From: Bradyrhizobium sp. 132
Lineage (GTDB): Bacteria > Pseudomonadota > Alphaproteobacteria > Rhizobiales > Xanthobacteraceae
DNA: 64,000 nucleotides
NCBI RefSeq assembly: GCF_023074185.1
Contig: NZ_JADPKY010000027.1
Span: 1-64,000, forward strand
Direction: 5' to 3'
The stretch's first letter is position 1, and each line of letters starts with the position of its first letter. Below, one piece after another: positions 26,409 through 37,158 of this stretch. Position numbers and translations under genes: made by a program. The notes under the pieces are model-generated. The model was not told the DNA's origin and searched no databases. It saw nothing but the letters and a program-made list of their open reading frames with translations.

Positions 26409-27380
26409 TCAGTGCAGCTTCGGCGCCTTCAAGAGCTTGAAGCGATCGGTCGAGGTCACCGTGACGTCGAAGGTGACGCCTTCATGATGGACAGTCAGCG
26501 GCACGTCGACGCCGGCTGCGCCGAGCCCCCACAGCTTGTTGTAGAAGCCGGTCTGGCTTGTGACCTTCTCGCCGTCCACGGCGAGGATGACGTCGCCGGT
26601 CTTGAGCTCGGCACGGGCGGCCGGGCCGTTGGCGGAGATCCCGATCACCACCACGCGGTTGTCGATCTCTGTCGAATAGAGTCCGAGCCATGGCCGTGCC
26701 GGCTTGTTGACGCGGCCGAACTTGCGCAAATCATCCAGGATCGGTTTCAACAGGTCGATCGGTACGATCATGTTGACGTGCTCGGCTTTGCCGTCGCGCT
26801 CGCGTTCGAGCTGGAGCGAGCCGATGCCGATCAGCTCGCCGCGCTCGTTGAGAAGCGCCGTGCCGCCCCAGTTCGGGTGTGCGGGAAGGGTGAAGATGGC
26901 CTCGTCCAGCAGATATTCCCAATAGCCGGCGAACTCCTGCTTGGCCACGATCTGGCTCGCAACCGAACGCGTGCGTCCGCCGGCGCCGCCGACCACGACG
27001 CGGTCGCCGAGCCGGGTCTCGGCCGAGATACCCAGCGGCAAGGGTTCGACGTCGAGCTGGCCGAGCGCCTGCACCAGGCCAAAGCCAGTGACAGCATCGA
27101 AGCCGAGCACATGTCCCTCCACCACGCGCCCGTCTCCGACATGCAGCCACACGGACTCTGCTTCGGTGATCAGATAACCGATGGTGAGCACCAGCCCGTC
27201 GTCGATCACGACGCCGTTGCCGGCGCGTTCGGTGCCCAGTGTCTCGGCGCTGAAGGCGTCCGGCGGGATGATGGCATGCAGGCCGACCACGGACGCGAGC
27301 GCGCGGTCGAGATCGAAACCATAATCGCTCGCACGCGGCTGATTGGCCAGCGGTACTCTCCATTCGGTCAGGGCGGGCAT
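26409..27380 (-). CDS. HtrA-like S1C/PDZ protein lacking the catalytic triad
   Basis: A 323-residue protein with a trypsin-like S1C fold (GNGVVIDDGLVLT, about residues 54-66; GERGELIGIGSL-like strand, about 179-189) and a C-terminal PDZ domain (about 225-310, with ISANGPAARAELKTGDVILAVDGEKV). At the three catalytic places the residues are changed: the TNAHV histidine position reads Tyr69, the aspartate position reads Gly99, and the GNSGGPL serine position reads Trp171. It should therefore be a binding protein, not a protease. No signal peptide is seen. It is operonic with the esterase. Confidence 0.85.
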   Translation of the reverse strand: MPALTEWRVPLANQPRASDYGFDLDRALASVVGLHAIIPPDAFSAETLGTERAGNGVVIDDGLVLTIGYLITEAESVWLHVGDGRVVEGHVLGFDAVTGFGLVQALGQLDVEPLPLGISAETRLGDRVVVGGAGGRTRSVASQIVAKQEFAGYWEYLLDEAIFTLPAHPNWGGTALLNERGELIGIGSLQLERERDGKAEHVNMIVPIDLLKPILDDLRKFGRVNKPARPWLGLYSTEIDNRVVVIGISANGPAARAELKTGDVILAVDGEKVTSQTGFYNKLWGLGAAGVDVPLTVHHEGVTFDVTVTSTDRFKLLKAPKLH

Positions 27381-27664
27381 CGAGTTCTCCTGGCTGAGAG
27401 TATTGCTCCGCCGTGGCTAGCGGAACGGCGCGCGAAGCACGCATAATTTAGGCTGGAGGGGGCGGTCTTGAAAGCCTCGTTCCCCAACAATTCCGGAGAA
27501 CGCCGTGTGAAATCTTTGAACGGCAATGGAACGGTTCATGCTCGGTCGGCAGGGCGGCCTCCGGCATTGGCCGCATGGCTGCTGTTCGGCGAGGTGCTAG
27601 GCGCGGTACAATGAAGCTGCTAACCATTGCCGTTTCGTTTGACGCAGGGATCACGGACCGAAGC

Positions 27665-29083
27665 ATGGACAACCGCAGCGACATCTGGCGTGGCATCGAC
27701 ACGATCAAGGCGCGTTTCATCGACCTCAGCGACAAAGTCTGGGGCATGCCCGAGGTGTGCTACACCGAGGCGCGGTCAGCCGCAGAGCATCTCGCCGAGT
27801 TGCGTCATCAGGGCTTTCGCATCACCGAGAACGTCGCGGACATTCCGACCGCGGTGTTGGGCGAGTGGGGTGAGGGCGGACCGGTCATTGCCTTCATGGG
27901 GGAATATGACGCGCTGCCGGGCCTGAGCCAGGAGGCGGGCGTCGCGGAACATCGGCCAATTGAGACCGGTGGCCATGGCCATGGCTGCGGTCATAATCTG
28001 CTCGGCTCGGCGGCGCTGCTGGCCGCGACCGCGGTGAAGGACTGGCTCGCCGAGAACAAGTTGCCGGGCCGCGTGCGTTATTACGGCTGCCCGGCGGAAG
28101 AAGGCGGCGCAGCAAAAGCATTCATGGTCCGCTCCGGCGCGTTCGAGGACGCTGATGTCGCCATCACCTGGCACCCGAGCAGCTTATGGGAGGTGGCGGT
28201 GACGCCGTCCCTCGCTAACACGCGCGCCGATTTCATCTTCACCGGCCGTACCTCGCATGCGGCAGCCTCGCCGCATCTCGGCCGCTCCGCGCTCGACGCG
28301 GTGGAGCTGATGAATGTCGGCGTGAACTATATGCGCGAGCACATGCCGAGCGATGCTCGCGTCCACTACGCGGTGCTCGATACCGGCGGGATCGCGCCGA
28401 ACGTGGTGCAGGCCCACGCGCGTGTGCGCTATTCGATCCGCGCCCGCGACCTGTCCGGCATGAACGAGCTGGTCGGGCGCGTGAACAAGATCGCGCAGGG
28501 CGCAGCCCTGATGACAGAGACCAAGATGGAGATGAAGGTCATTTCCGCGGTCTCCAACATCCTGCCCAATGCTCCCTTGGAGCAGGCGCTGCACCGGGTC
28601 ATGGAAGAGCTCGGCCCGCCGCATTTCGACGACGCCGACAAGACCTTCGCGACCCAAATCCGCGCGACGCTGAGCGACAAGGACATCGCCGCGGTCTATT
28701 ATGCGATCGGCATGGAGCCGACCGATCGGCCGCTGGCCGACTTCCTGGTGCCGCTCGATGCCAAGCGTAACCCGCAGGTCGGCTCGACCGATGTGGGTGA
28801 TGTGAGCTGGGTGGTGCCGACCGTGCAGGTCCATTCACCCACGGTTGCAATCGGCACGCCTTTCCATACCTGGCAGGTGGTTGCGCAGGGCAAGAGCGCG
28901 CATGCGCACAAGGCCATGGTGCAGGCCGCCAAGGCGATGGCCGGCATCGGCATCAAGGCGTTGACGGAGCCGGAGCTGATCAAGGCCGCCAAGGCTGACC
29001 TCGAGAAGCGGACGGCCAGGACGCCTTACGTCTGTCCGCTGCCGGACCACATCGCGCCACCGCTCGACATGTCCGTGGCGTAG
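27665..29083 (+). CDS. M20-family amidohydrolase (AbgB-like)
   Basis: A 472-residue metallopeptidase-type hydrolase. The metal-binding region is GHGHGCGHNLLG (near residues 103-114) and the glutamate string is PAEEGGAAKAF. AbgB-type enzymes cleave p-aminobenzoyl-glutamate or related N-acyl amino acids. The frame opens upstream, but the ATG at 27665 gives the family's usual short N-terminus; ribosome-site evidence is weak for all starts. It precedes a complete peptide-type ABC transporter, so uptake and cytoplasmic cleavage of an amide-linked substrate is plausible. Confidence 0.85.
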   Translation: MDNRSDIWRGIDTIKARFIDLSDKVWGMPEVCYTEARSAAEHLAELRHQGFRITENVADIPTAVLGEWGEGGPVIAFMGEYDALPGLSQEAGVAEHRPIETGGHGHGCGHNLLGSAALLAATAVKDWLAENKLPGRVRYYGCPAEEGGAAKAFMVRSGAFEDADVAITWHPSSLWEVAVTPSLANTRADFIFTGRTSHAAASPHLGRSALDAVELMNVGVNYMREHMPSDARVHYAVLDTGGIAPNVVQAHARVRYSIRARDLSGMNELVGRVNKIAQGAALMTETKMEMKVISAVSNILPNAPLEQALHRVMEELGPPHFDDADKTFATQIRATLSDKDIAAVYYAIGMEPTDRPLADFLVPLDAKRNPQVGSTDVGDVSWVVPTVQVHSPTVAIGTPFHTWQVVAQGKSAHAHKAMVQAAKAMAGIGIKALTEPELIKAAKADLEKRTARTPYVCPLPDHIAPPLDMSVA

Positions 29084-29345
29084 AATTTCGCCTCGATACT
29101 TCGTCTGATCCGGCGAACAAATTTTCTGCAGTGCAGCGCGGAATCCAGCTTGTTTTGATGCTGGATTGCCGAACGGATGGGCTGCGGAATATGGTTTTGC
29201 CCAACAGACAGTCAGAAGACCGTTTGCATACACACGCTCGCTGTTGACGCGCACCCCATTCGGTGTGCCATCTACCGCCAGCCAAGCCCGGTGGTCGCCT
29301 CGCGCGACCGCCTGCATCCATACGGGAACCAGACGGGGGACAACC

Positions 29346-31136
29346 ATGCTGGATAAAGAACTACGTTCGATGATCGGTGACGTGAAGGACGGGCGGATGG
29401 ATCGCCGCGGCTTCATTCAGCGCCTGGCTGCCGTGGGTCTCACCGCGCCGCTGGCCAACCAGATCCTCGCGCTTGGCGGTGTCGCGATGGCTGAGGGCGT
29501 CTCGACCTACAAGCCGACCAAGCGCGGCGGCGGTGGTGCGCTCAAGCTGCTGTGGTGGCAGGGGCCGACCCTGCTCAATCCGCATTTTGCCACCGGCACC
29601 AAGGACCAGGACGGCGCGCGCCTGTTCTACGAGCCGCTCGCCTGTTGGGATCCCGACGGCAACATGAAGCTGGTTCTGGCCGCCGAAATTCCCTCGATCC
29701 AGAACGGCGGCCTCGCCGCCGACGGCAAGTCGGTGACCTGGAAGCTTAAACCCGGCGTCAAATGGCATGACGGCACGCCGTTCACAGCCGACGACGTCGT
29801 GTTCAACTGGGAATATGGCAAGGATCCGGCGACCTCCGCGCTGACGATCGGGACGCTCCGCGACATCACGGTCGAGAAGGTGGACGACCTCACGGTCCGC
29901 ATCGTCTTCAACAAGCCGACGCCGTTCTGGGCCGATGCCTTTGTCGGGGCTCCCAATACCCTCATCCCGAAACATCTGTTCAAGGACTATATGGGGTCCA
30001 AATCGCGGGAGGCGCCGAGCAACCTCTCGCCGGTCGGCACCGGCCCCTACAAGTTCGTCGAGTTCAAGCCGGGCGATCTTGTCCGCGGCGTGATCAATCC
30101 CGATTATCACATGGCGAACCGCCCCTATTTCGATTCGATCGAGATGAAGGGCGGCGGCGATGCCGTCTCTGCCGCGCGCGCGGTGATCCAGACCGGCGAG
30201 TATGATTTCGGCTGGAACATTCAGGTCGAGGACGACGTGCTGCTGCGCCTGGAGAAGGGCGGCAAGGGAAAGACCGTCTACGCAGTCGGCGGCGACACGG
30301 AGTTCATCGCACTGAACTTCACCGATCCCAACACCGAGGTCGATGGCGAACGCTCTTCGATGAAGACCAAGCACCCGCTGTTTTCCGATCCGGCGGTGCG
30401 CAAGGCACTCTCGTTGCTGATCGATCGCGAGTCGGTCAAGAAGGCGATCTACGGCCGCGCCGGCCGGACCTCCGCCAACTTCCTCAACGGGCCGGAAAAA
30501 TTCGTCTCCAAGAACACCTCGTGGGAGTTCAGCGTGGAGAAGGCCTCGAAGATCCTCGACGATGCCGGCTGGAAGCCGGGCGTCGACGGCATCCGCGAGA
30601 AGGACGGCAAGAAGCTGAAGCTCGTCTACCAGACCTCGATCAACGGCCCGCGCCAGAAGACCCAGGCGATCGTCAAGCAGGCCTGCCAGAAGGCGGGCAT
30701 CGACGTCGAGCTGAAATCGGTCGTGGCCTCCGTGTTCTTCTCCTCCGACGTCGGCAATCCCGATACCTATTCCAAGTTCTACGCCGACATGGAGATGTTC
30801 CAGATCCCGCTGAGCCAGCCCGATCCGTCGCAACACATGCGTCGCTACCTTTCGAACCTTGTCGCCACCAAGGAGAACAAGTGGCAGGGCACCAACTTCC
30901 CGCGCTGGGTCAACAAGGACTACGACGCGACCATCCAGGCCGCCGACGGCGAGATGGATCCGGTCAAGCGCGCGGCGCTCTACATCAAGGCCAATGACCT
31001 CATGTACCAGGACACCGTGTTCATCCCGGTGCAGCACCGCCTGAAGGTCGAGGCGGCCGCCACCAATCTGCGCCCGGTCATTTCCGGCTGGGCCAACGAG
31101 ACCGATAATTTGTTCGACTGGTATCGCGAGGAATGA
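29346..31136 (+). CDS. ABC transporter substrate-binding protein (peptide/nickel type)
   Basis: A 596-residue SBP_bac_5 protein. A twin-arginine signal (MDRRGFIQRLAAVGL, near residues 18-32) suggests Tat export. The ligand domain has the family strings WKLKPGVKWHDGTPFTADDV and PVGTGPYKFVEF. It captures oligopeptides or similar molecules in the periplasm and delivers them to the permeases immediately downstream (30 bases). The start at ATG 29346 follows a GGGGGACAACC stretch. Confidence 0.92.
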   Translation: MLDKELRSMIGDVKDGRMDRRGFIQRLAAVGLTAPLANQILALGGVAMAEGVSTYKPTKRGGGGALKLLWWQGPTLLNPHFATGTKDQDGARLFYEPLACWDPDGNMKLVLAAEIPSIQNGGLAADGKSVTWKLKPGVKWHDGTPFTADDVVFNWEYGKDPATSALTIGTLRDITVEKVDDLTVRIVFNKPTPFWADAFVGAPNTLIPKHLFKDYMGSKSREAPSNLSPVGTGPYKFVEFKPGDLVRGVINPDYHMANRPYFDSIEMKGGGDAVSAARAVIQTGEYDFGWNIQVEDDVLLRLEKGGKGKTVYAVGGDTEFIALNFTDPNTEVDGERSSMKTKHPLFSDPAVRKALSLLIDRESVKKAIYGRAGRTSANFLNGPEKFVSKNTSWEFSVEKASKILDDAGWKPGVDGIREKDGKKLKLVYQTSINGPRQKTQAIVKQACQKAGIDVELKSVVASVFFSSDVGNPDTYSKFYADMEMFQIPLSQPDPSQHMRRYLSNLVATKENKWQGTNFPRWVNKDYDATIQAADGEMDPVKRAALYIKANDLMYQDTVFIPVQHRLKVEAAATNLRPVISGWANETDNLFDWYREE

Positions 31137-31166
31137 TCACGCGCGCCTAGAGCGGTTCCTTCCCTC

Positions 31167-32126
31167 ATGAGTCAGTATGTCCTGCGTCGCCTCCTGATCG
31201 CGATTCCGAGCCTGCTCGGAATTTCGCTCGTGCTCTTCGTCGTGCTCGCATTAGCGCCGGGCGATCCGTTCTCGGAACTGGCGACCAATCCGAACGTGCC
31301 GCCCGAAGTGCAGGCCGCGCTTCGGGCGAGGTTCGGCCTCGACGATCCGATCTACCTTCGTTACCTGCACTGGCTCAACGCCATGCTGCACGGCGACTGG
31401 GGTTTCTCCTTCGTCAGCCGGATGAACGTCGACACGCTCATTCTCCAGCGACTGCCTACGACGCTCTACGTGATCGGATCGGCGCAGATTCTGGCGCTCC
31501 TGATCGCGATCCCGGTCGGGGTCTATGCCGCGACGAAACCTTATTCGCTGTTCGACCAGGTTGCCAACACGCTCGCCTTTGTCGGCTTCTCGCTGCCGAC
31601 CTTCTTCACCGGCATCCTGTTCATCCTGATCTTCTCGGTCACGCTGGACTGGCTGCCTTTCGTCTACACGACCGACATCAAGGGCACGGGGGTTCACTGG
31701 GTGCTGGAGATGATCCGTCAGGCGATCATGCCGGTAGCGGTGCTCGGCCTGTTCCAGGCTGCGTCGATGACGCGCTTCGTGCGCTCGGCGATGCTCGACG
31801 TCATTCGGCTGGATTACGTCACCACCGCGCGCGCCAAGGGCATCGGCCAGCGACGGGTGATCGTCAAGCACGTGATGCGCAACGCGATGATCCCGGTCGT
31901 CACGCTCATCGCGTTGCAAATCCCGGCGGTGTTCGGCGGCGCCATCGTCACCGAGCAGATTTTCCGCATCCCCGGCATCGGCTCGCTGCTGATCTCCTCC
32001 ATCCTTTCAAACGACACGCCGGTGGTGATGGCCGTCACCTTCGTCTTTGCGTGCCTCGTCGTGCTGTTCAATCTCATCGCGGACGTTCTTTATGGCTGGC
32101 TTGACCCTCGCATCTCCCTCCGCTGA
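31167..32126 (+). CDS. ABC transporter permease 1 (DppB-like)
   Basis: A 319-residue inner-membrane permease with six transmembrane helices. The EAA loop is TARAKGIGQRRVIVKHVMRNA (split: TARAKGIGQRR, then VIVKHVMRNA), which contacts the ATPases. The N-terminus MSQYVLRRLLIAIPSLLGI is typical of DppB. The second permease gene starts inside the end of this gene (35-base overlap), showing tight translational coupling. Confidence 0.92.
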   Translation: MSQYVLRRLLIAIPSLLGISLVLFVVLALAPGDPFSELATNPNVPPEVQAALRARFGLDDPIYLRYLHWLNAMLHGDWGFSFVSRMNVDTLILQRLPTTLYVIGSAQILALLIAIPVGVYAATKPYSLFDQVANTLAFVGFSLPTFFTGILFILIFSVTLDWLPFVYTTDIKGTGVHWVLEMIRQAIMPVAVLGLFQAASMTRFVRSAMLDVIRLDYVTTARAKGIGQRRVIVKHVMRNAMIPVVTLIALQIPAVFGGAIVTEQIFRIPGIGSLLISSILSNDTPVVMAVTFVFACLVVLFNLIADVLYGWLDPRISLR

Positions 32127-33008
32127 GCGGCGGGTCTACTCGCCCTGGCGCGAGACGTGGCGGCGCTATAGCCGCCACAAGCTTGCCGTGGTCAGTGCGT
32201 TCCTGCTCCTCATTCTGATCCTGGCGGTGGTGGCCGGCCCCTTTGTCTGGCGGGTCAAGATCGACGACATCGATATCGTGGCGGGCATGCAGGGGCCGTC
32301 GCTGGCCCATCCCTTCGGCACCGACGATCTCGGACAGGACATCCTCGCCCGCATGATCTATGGCGGGCGCATCTCGCTCGCGGTCGGACTCGCCGCGATG
32401 CTGGTCTCGGTCTTTGTCGGTGTGCTGATCGGCTCGCTTGCCGGCATGTCGCGCGGTGCGCTCGGGCATGGGCTGATGTGGCTCACCGATCTCTTTTTGT
32501 CGCTGCCGCAATTGCCCCTGCTGTTGTTGCTGATCTATCTGTTCCGCGACGGGCTGAAGGCCGCGTTCGGCCCGGAGGGCGGCATTTTCATCCTGATCGT
32601 GCTCGTGATCGGTGGCTTGCGCTGGATGCCGGTCGCCCGGCTCGTTCGCGCGCAGTTCCTGTCGATCCGTGAGAAGGAATTCGTCGAAGCCGCGCGCGCG
32701 CTCGGGGCGAGCCCGGTGCGGCAAGTGGTCCGCCACATCCTGCCCAATGCGCTCGGTCCGGTGATCATCGCCGGCACCATCGACGTCGCCGCCGCCATCA
32801 TCGCGGAATCGACGCTGTCCTTCCTCGGCCTCGGCTTCCCTCCGGATACACCGACCTGGGGTCGGCTGCTCTATGACGCCAAGGACTTCCTCGACATCGG
32901 GCCGCACTGGGCTCTGTTTCCGGGCGGCGCGATCTTCATCGCGGTGGTCGCCATCAACTTCATCGGCGATGGCCTGCGTGACGCGCTCGATGCGCGGCGG
33001 GTGATCTG

Positions 33009-33009
<1 letters not shown>
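32092..33009 (+). CDS. ABC transporter permease 2 (DppC-like)
   Basis: A 305-residue permease with a short cytoplasmic N-terminus containing [15 protein letters not shown], as in DppC, and the EAA loop [22 protein letters not shown] (two parts: [11 protein letters not shown] and [11 protein letters not shown]). The start at ATG 32092 lies inside the previous gene. Its TGA overlaps the next ATG (TGATG) by one base. Confidence 0.92.
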
Positions 33010-34000
<991 letters not shown>

Positions 34001-34004
<4 letters not shown>

Positions 34005-34969
34005 GCGAACCCCTGCTGCGCGTCAGCGGCCTGAAGAAATATTTCCCCGTACACGGCGGGCTGTTGTCGCGCCAGGTCGGCAGCGTCTACGCGGTCGACG
34101 GCGTCTCGTTCTCGGTCAATCGCGGCGAGACGCTCGGCCTCGTCGGCGAATCCGGCTGCGGCAAGTCGACGACGGGACGCTGCGTGCTGCGCCTGATCGA
34201 GCCGACCGACGGCGAGGTGGTGTTCGACGGCCAGGACGTCCGCCAGCTCGGCGGCACCGATTTGCGCGCGATGCGGCGGAACATGCAGCTCGTGTTCCAG
34301 GATCCCTTCGCCTCACTCAACCCGCGCATGACGATCGGCGCGATCCTCGGCGAGGCGCTGATCATCCATAAGCTTGGCTCATCGGCCAAGGAGCGTGAGG
34401 ATCGCGTCGCGAGCCTGCTGGTGAAGGTCGGGCTCAAAGCCGAGCATATGCGCCGCTATCCGCACGAATTCTCCGGCGGCCAGCGCCAGCGCATCGTGAT
34501 CGCGCGTGCGCTCGCGGTCGAGCCGAAGCTGATCGTCTGCGACGAACCGGTGTCGGCGCTCGACGTGTCGATTCAGGCCCAGGTCATCAACCTGCTGGAA
34601 GATCTTCAGGCCGAGTTGAACCTCACCTATCTCTTCGTCGCGCATGATTTGTCGGTGGTCGAGCACATCTCCGACCGCGTCGCGGTGATGTATCTCGGCC
34701 GCATCGTCGAGCTTGCCAAGGCCAGCGATCTCTATCGTAACCCGCAGCATCCCTACACCAGGGCGCTGTTGTCCGCCGTGCCAGTGCCCGATCCCAGGCT
34801 CAAGCGCGAGCGCATCCGTCTCAAGGGCGACGTCCCGAGCCCGATGAAGCCGCCGTCAGGCTGCCACTTCCACACCCGCTGTCCGATCGCCCAGCCGCGC
34901 TGTTCGGAGAGCGCCCCTGAGCTGAGGGAAGGCGCAGGGGGGCATTTTGTGGCGTGCCATCTGGCGTGA
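34001..34969 (+). CDS. ABC transporter ATP-binding protein 2 (DppF-like)
   Basis: A 322-residue ATPase from ATG 34001, overlapping the previous stop as ATGA. Walker A is GESGCGKST, the signature is [15 protein letters not shown] and Walker B is [13 protein letters not shown]. The C-terminal domain has [15 protein letters not shown]. Together with DppD it powers the two permeases. It ends the five-gene transport operon; no terminator hairpin is obvious in the 24 bases before the convergent HAD gene. Confidence 0.93.
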
Positions 34970-34993
34970 GGCCGAGGAAAGCGAAGCGCGCAT

Positions 34994-35641
34994 TCATGCA
35001 TGAAGCAGGCCGTACTCCGAAAGGGCCAGCCTGAAAGTCTCCACCGAGGTGTGGTGATGCGCGAACAGACCCGCTTCGCGCGCGCCGGCGACATTGGCCA
35101 CGAGATCGTCGACGAACAGAACGTTCTCCGGCCTCACGTCGAGCTCCGACAGACAGAGGCGGTAGCAGCGCGGGTCCGGCTTCGCCGTCTTGAACCGGGC
35201 CGACGTGTAGATTCGCGCGCCGAACAGCGGCGGCAATTCCGGCAGCAGCATATTGATATGGTCGGCGACCAGCGTGGTGTTGTTGGTCAGGACGGCAATG
35301 TCGACGGCTTTACATAAGCTGCCGGCAATCTCCAGCATCTCAGGATCGGCTTGCATTGAACGGCGTCGCGCCTCGATCCACTCGTCCAGTGACAGCGGAT
35401 AGCCGATGCGCTCGCCGAAACCCCGCAAATAGTCCCCGGCATCGAGAGTGCCGGAATCTCCGAGCAGTTCGAAGCCGCTGTCCCAGATCGCCTTGTGGAC
35501 GAATTCGCTCGTGGCCCCCGCAAGCTTCGCCAGCCATGCGACACGCTTTCCCCTGTCGTAGTCGCAGAGGACATTGTCCATGTCGAAGAGGACGAGTTTG
35601 ATCCCACCAGTCACAGCAGCACGCTCGGATTGGCCGAACAT
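34994..35641 (-). CDS. HAD-superfamily hydrolase
   Basis: A 215-residue phosphatase-type enzyme with the start used here. Motif I is LVLFDMDNVLCDYD, motif II is VLTNNT, the lysine motif is FKTAKPDPRCY and motif IV is LFVDDLVANVAGA. Likely activity is hydrolysis of a small phosphorylated metabolite; the substrate is unknown. Three starts are possible (ATG 35662, ATG 35641, GTG 35614) and none has a strong ribosome site. It converges with the ABC operon. Confidence 0.82.
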   Translation of the reverse strand: MFGQSERAAVTGGIKLVLFDMDNVLCDYDRGKRVAWLAKLAGATSEFVHKAIWDSGFELLGDSGTLDAGDYLRGFGERIGYPLSLDEWIEARRRSMQADPEMLEIAGSLCKAVDIAVLTNNTTLVADHINMLLPELPPLFGARIYTSARFKTAKPDPRCYRLCLSELDVRPENVLFVDDLVANVAGAREAGLFAHHHTSVETFRLALSEYGLLHA

Positions 35642-35812
35642 CCGGCCGTGATCCTTAGTCATATCTTGCCCGAACCCAGGAGACAAATGCGAGACAGCGC
35701 CGGATTGCTGAGCGCCCAGAGTTCCGTCTTTATGGCCGCCGCGTGCGTCGCGAACGTCATCCGCAGCTGCGGCGGTCAGGACAGGGTGCACGACGCCTGG
35801 CGTTGCCGTGTA

Positions 35813-36034
35813 TCATCCATCCAGCGTGAAGCCGACGCGCAGCGTGACCTGGTAGTGGCGCACGGCACCGTTCTCGATGTGGCCGCGCGTCTGCACCACC
35901 TCGAACCATTTCATCTCGCGAAGAGTCTTGGCGGCACGGCTGATCGCGTTCTTGATCGCATCCTCGATCGAGGTCTCCGACGATCCGACCAGTTCCAGGA
36001 TTTTGTAGACGTGATCCGTCTCGCTTGTAGGCAT
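35813..36034 (-). CDS. Dodecin family flavin-storage protein
   Basis: A 73-residue protein. Dodecins form dodecamers that bind riboflavin or FMN in the cytoplasm. Conserved strings are [24 protein letters not shown] and the tryptophan helix [16 protein letters not shown], ending [14 protein letters not shown] 36034 has GGGGAG at suitable spacing, better than the ATG six bases upstream. It stands alone, divergent from an uncoded stretch. Confidence 0.92.
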   Translation of the reverse strand: MPTSETDHVYKILELVGSSETSIEDAIKNAISRAAKTLREMKWFEVVQTRGHIENGAVRHYQVTLRVGFTLDG

Positions 36035-36377
36035 AACCATTCTCCCCTTTTGCTGTGGCGAGGCCGTATATGTCTGTCGCGGACAGTCGGCGCTCGCAAG
36101 ACATCCGGCCTCGACTCTGAACGGATGCCGGCGCTTCGGGTTCCGTCCCCCGGCGCTCGCCCCGCTAGGCCCTGTCCATGGCCGTGGCTTCTTTTTTTAA
36201 GCGCACGGAAATGTGGGTCGCGCCTGCGCACTGCGCTCCCGAATTGGCGCACGGTCGCGGGGCTGCTCTTGCCCGTTCCGATGCGAGCGAGCGGCGCGTA
36301 CCGAAACTCAGTGCGGCGTTCTATCGCGACGTGGTGGCAAGGAATGCGATCGGGGTGTGAGGCGCTGCCTCTGAACC
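36035..36377. other. Intergenic stretch without recognisable gene
   Basis: About 343 bases between dodecin and the HNH gene. It contains a T-rich run (CTTCTTTTTTTAAG near 36190), a short open frame (36178-36360) without ribosome site and of arbitrary composition, and no hairpin that I can name. A promoter for dodecin probably lies at its left end. Confidence 0.5.
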
Positions 36378-36986
36378 CTACGGATCCAGCTCCGTGTCCC
36401 AGTAGAGATAATCCAGCCAGCTATCATGCAGATAGTTTGGCGGAAACAGCCGGCCGTTGCGGTGGAGCTGGTGCACGGTCGGCGCGAAGGCGTGCTGGCG
36501 CGGAAACATTTTTGCCTGGACCGGCGTGAGATTGCCTTTGCGCAAATTACAAGGCGAGCAGGCCGCGACCACGTTCTCCCAAGTGGTCTGGCCGCCTTTG
36601 CTGCGCGGGATGATGTGGTCGAAGGTGAGGTCTTCGGGCGAGCCGCAATATTGGCAGTTGAAGCGATCGCGCAGGAAGACGTTGAACCGGGTGAAGGCGG
36701 GGTGGGTGGTCGGCTTGACGAAGGATTTGAGCGAGACGACGCTCGGCAGCTGCATTTGCAGCGTGGGACTATGCACCGCCTGATCGTAATGCGCGACGAT
36801 GTTGACGCGGTCGAGGAACACCGCCTTGATCGCGTCCTGCCACGACCACAAAGACAGTGGATAGTAACTCAGCGGCCGGAAGTCCGCATTCAGCACCAAC
36901 ACCGGCCAATGACCATGCGAGACATGTGCGTTCAAGTAACGCTCCTGGCCTCCAAATGTACGCTGCGAAGCAGCATGTACTGACAT
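36378..36986 (-). CDS. HNH endonuclease
   Basis: A 202-residue protein. The C-terminal HNH domain has two zinc-ribbon pairs (CQYC at 111-114, CSPC at 143-146) around the catalytic DHIIPRSKGGQTTWENVV, with histidine 124. HNH proteins of this free-standing type are common in rhizobia; some act in DNA repair or restriction, and no partner methylase is nearby. The start codon sits inside a 23-base inverted repeat, so translation may be controlled by an RNA hairpin. Confidence 0.85.
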   Translation of the reverse strand: MSVHAASQRTFGGQERYLNAHVSHGHWPVLVLNADFRPLSYYPLSLWSWQDAIKAVFLDRVNIVAHYDQAVHSPTLQMQLPSVVSLKSFVKPTTHPAFTRFNVFLRDRFNCQYCGSPEDLTFDHIIPRSKGGQTTWENVVAACSPCNLRKGNLTPVQAKMFPRQHAFAPTVHQLHRNGRLFPPNYLHDSWLDYLYWDTELDP

Positions 36987-36995
36987 ACTACATGC
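36973..36995 (-). promoter_or_regulatory. Inverted repeat with the HNH start codon in its loop
   Basis: On the coding (minus) strand GCATGTA-GTATGTCAG-TACATGC is a perfect 7-base stem with a 9-base loop. The loop contains the ATG of the HNH gene (36986-36984). As RNA it could expose or hide the start codon; as DNA it could be an operator. No Shine-Dalgarno is visible nearby. Confidence 0.5.
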
Positions 36996-37158
36996 AGCGT
37001 GACGGGATTGTGAAGCCCGTTGAGCGAGTTATTCCGGCGCAAAGCAATGCGGCCGGGGAGTGGCAAAGCGCTCAAAAACGCCGTGATTTGCGGGAATGAG
37101 GACGACGTCGGGGGAGCCGGCGTCTTCCTGACAGCGCGTCGCGGCGTTGCTGGGGCAG

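Noticed and set aside
26109..27446. 445-codon plus-strand frame opposite the HtrA-like gene
   Set aside because: No family motif; the minus strand shows PDZ and S1C strings over the same DNA.
29361..31037. 558-codon minus-strand frame opposite the substrate-binding protein gene
   Set aside because: Antisense shadow of a well-defined SBP gene in a five-gene operon.
36178..36360. 60-codon plus-strand frame between dodecin and HNH genes
   Set aside because: No ribosome site, no domain, arbitrary composition.
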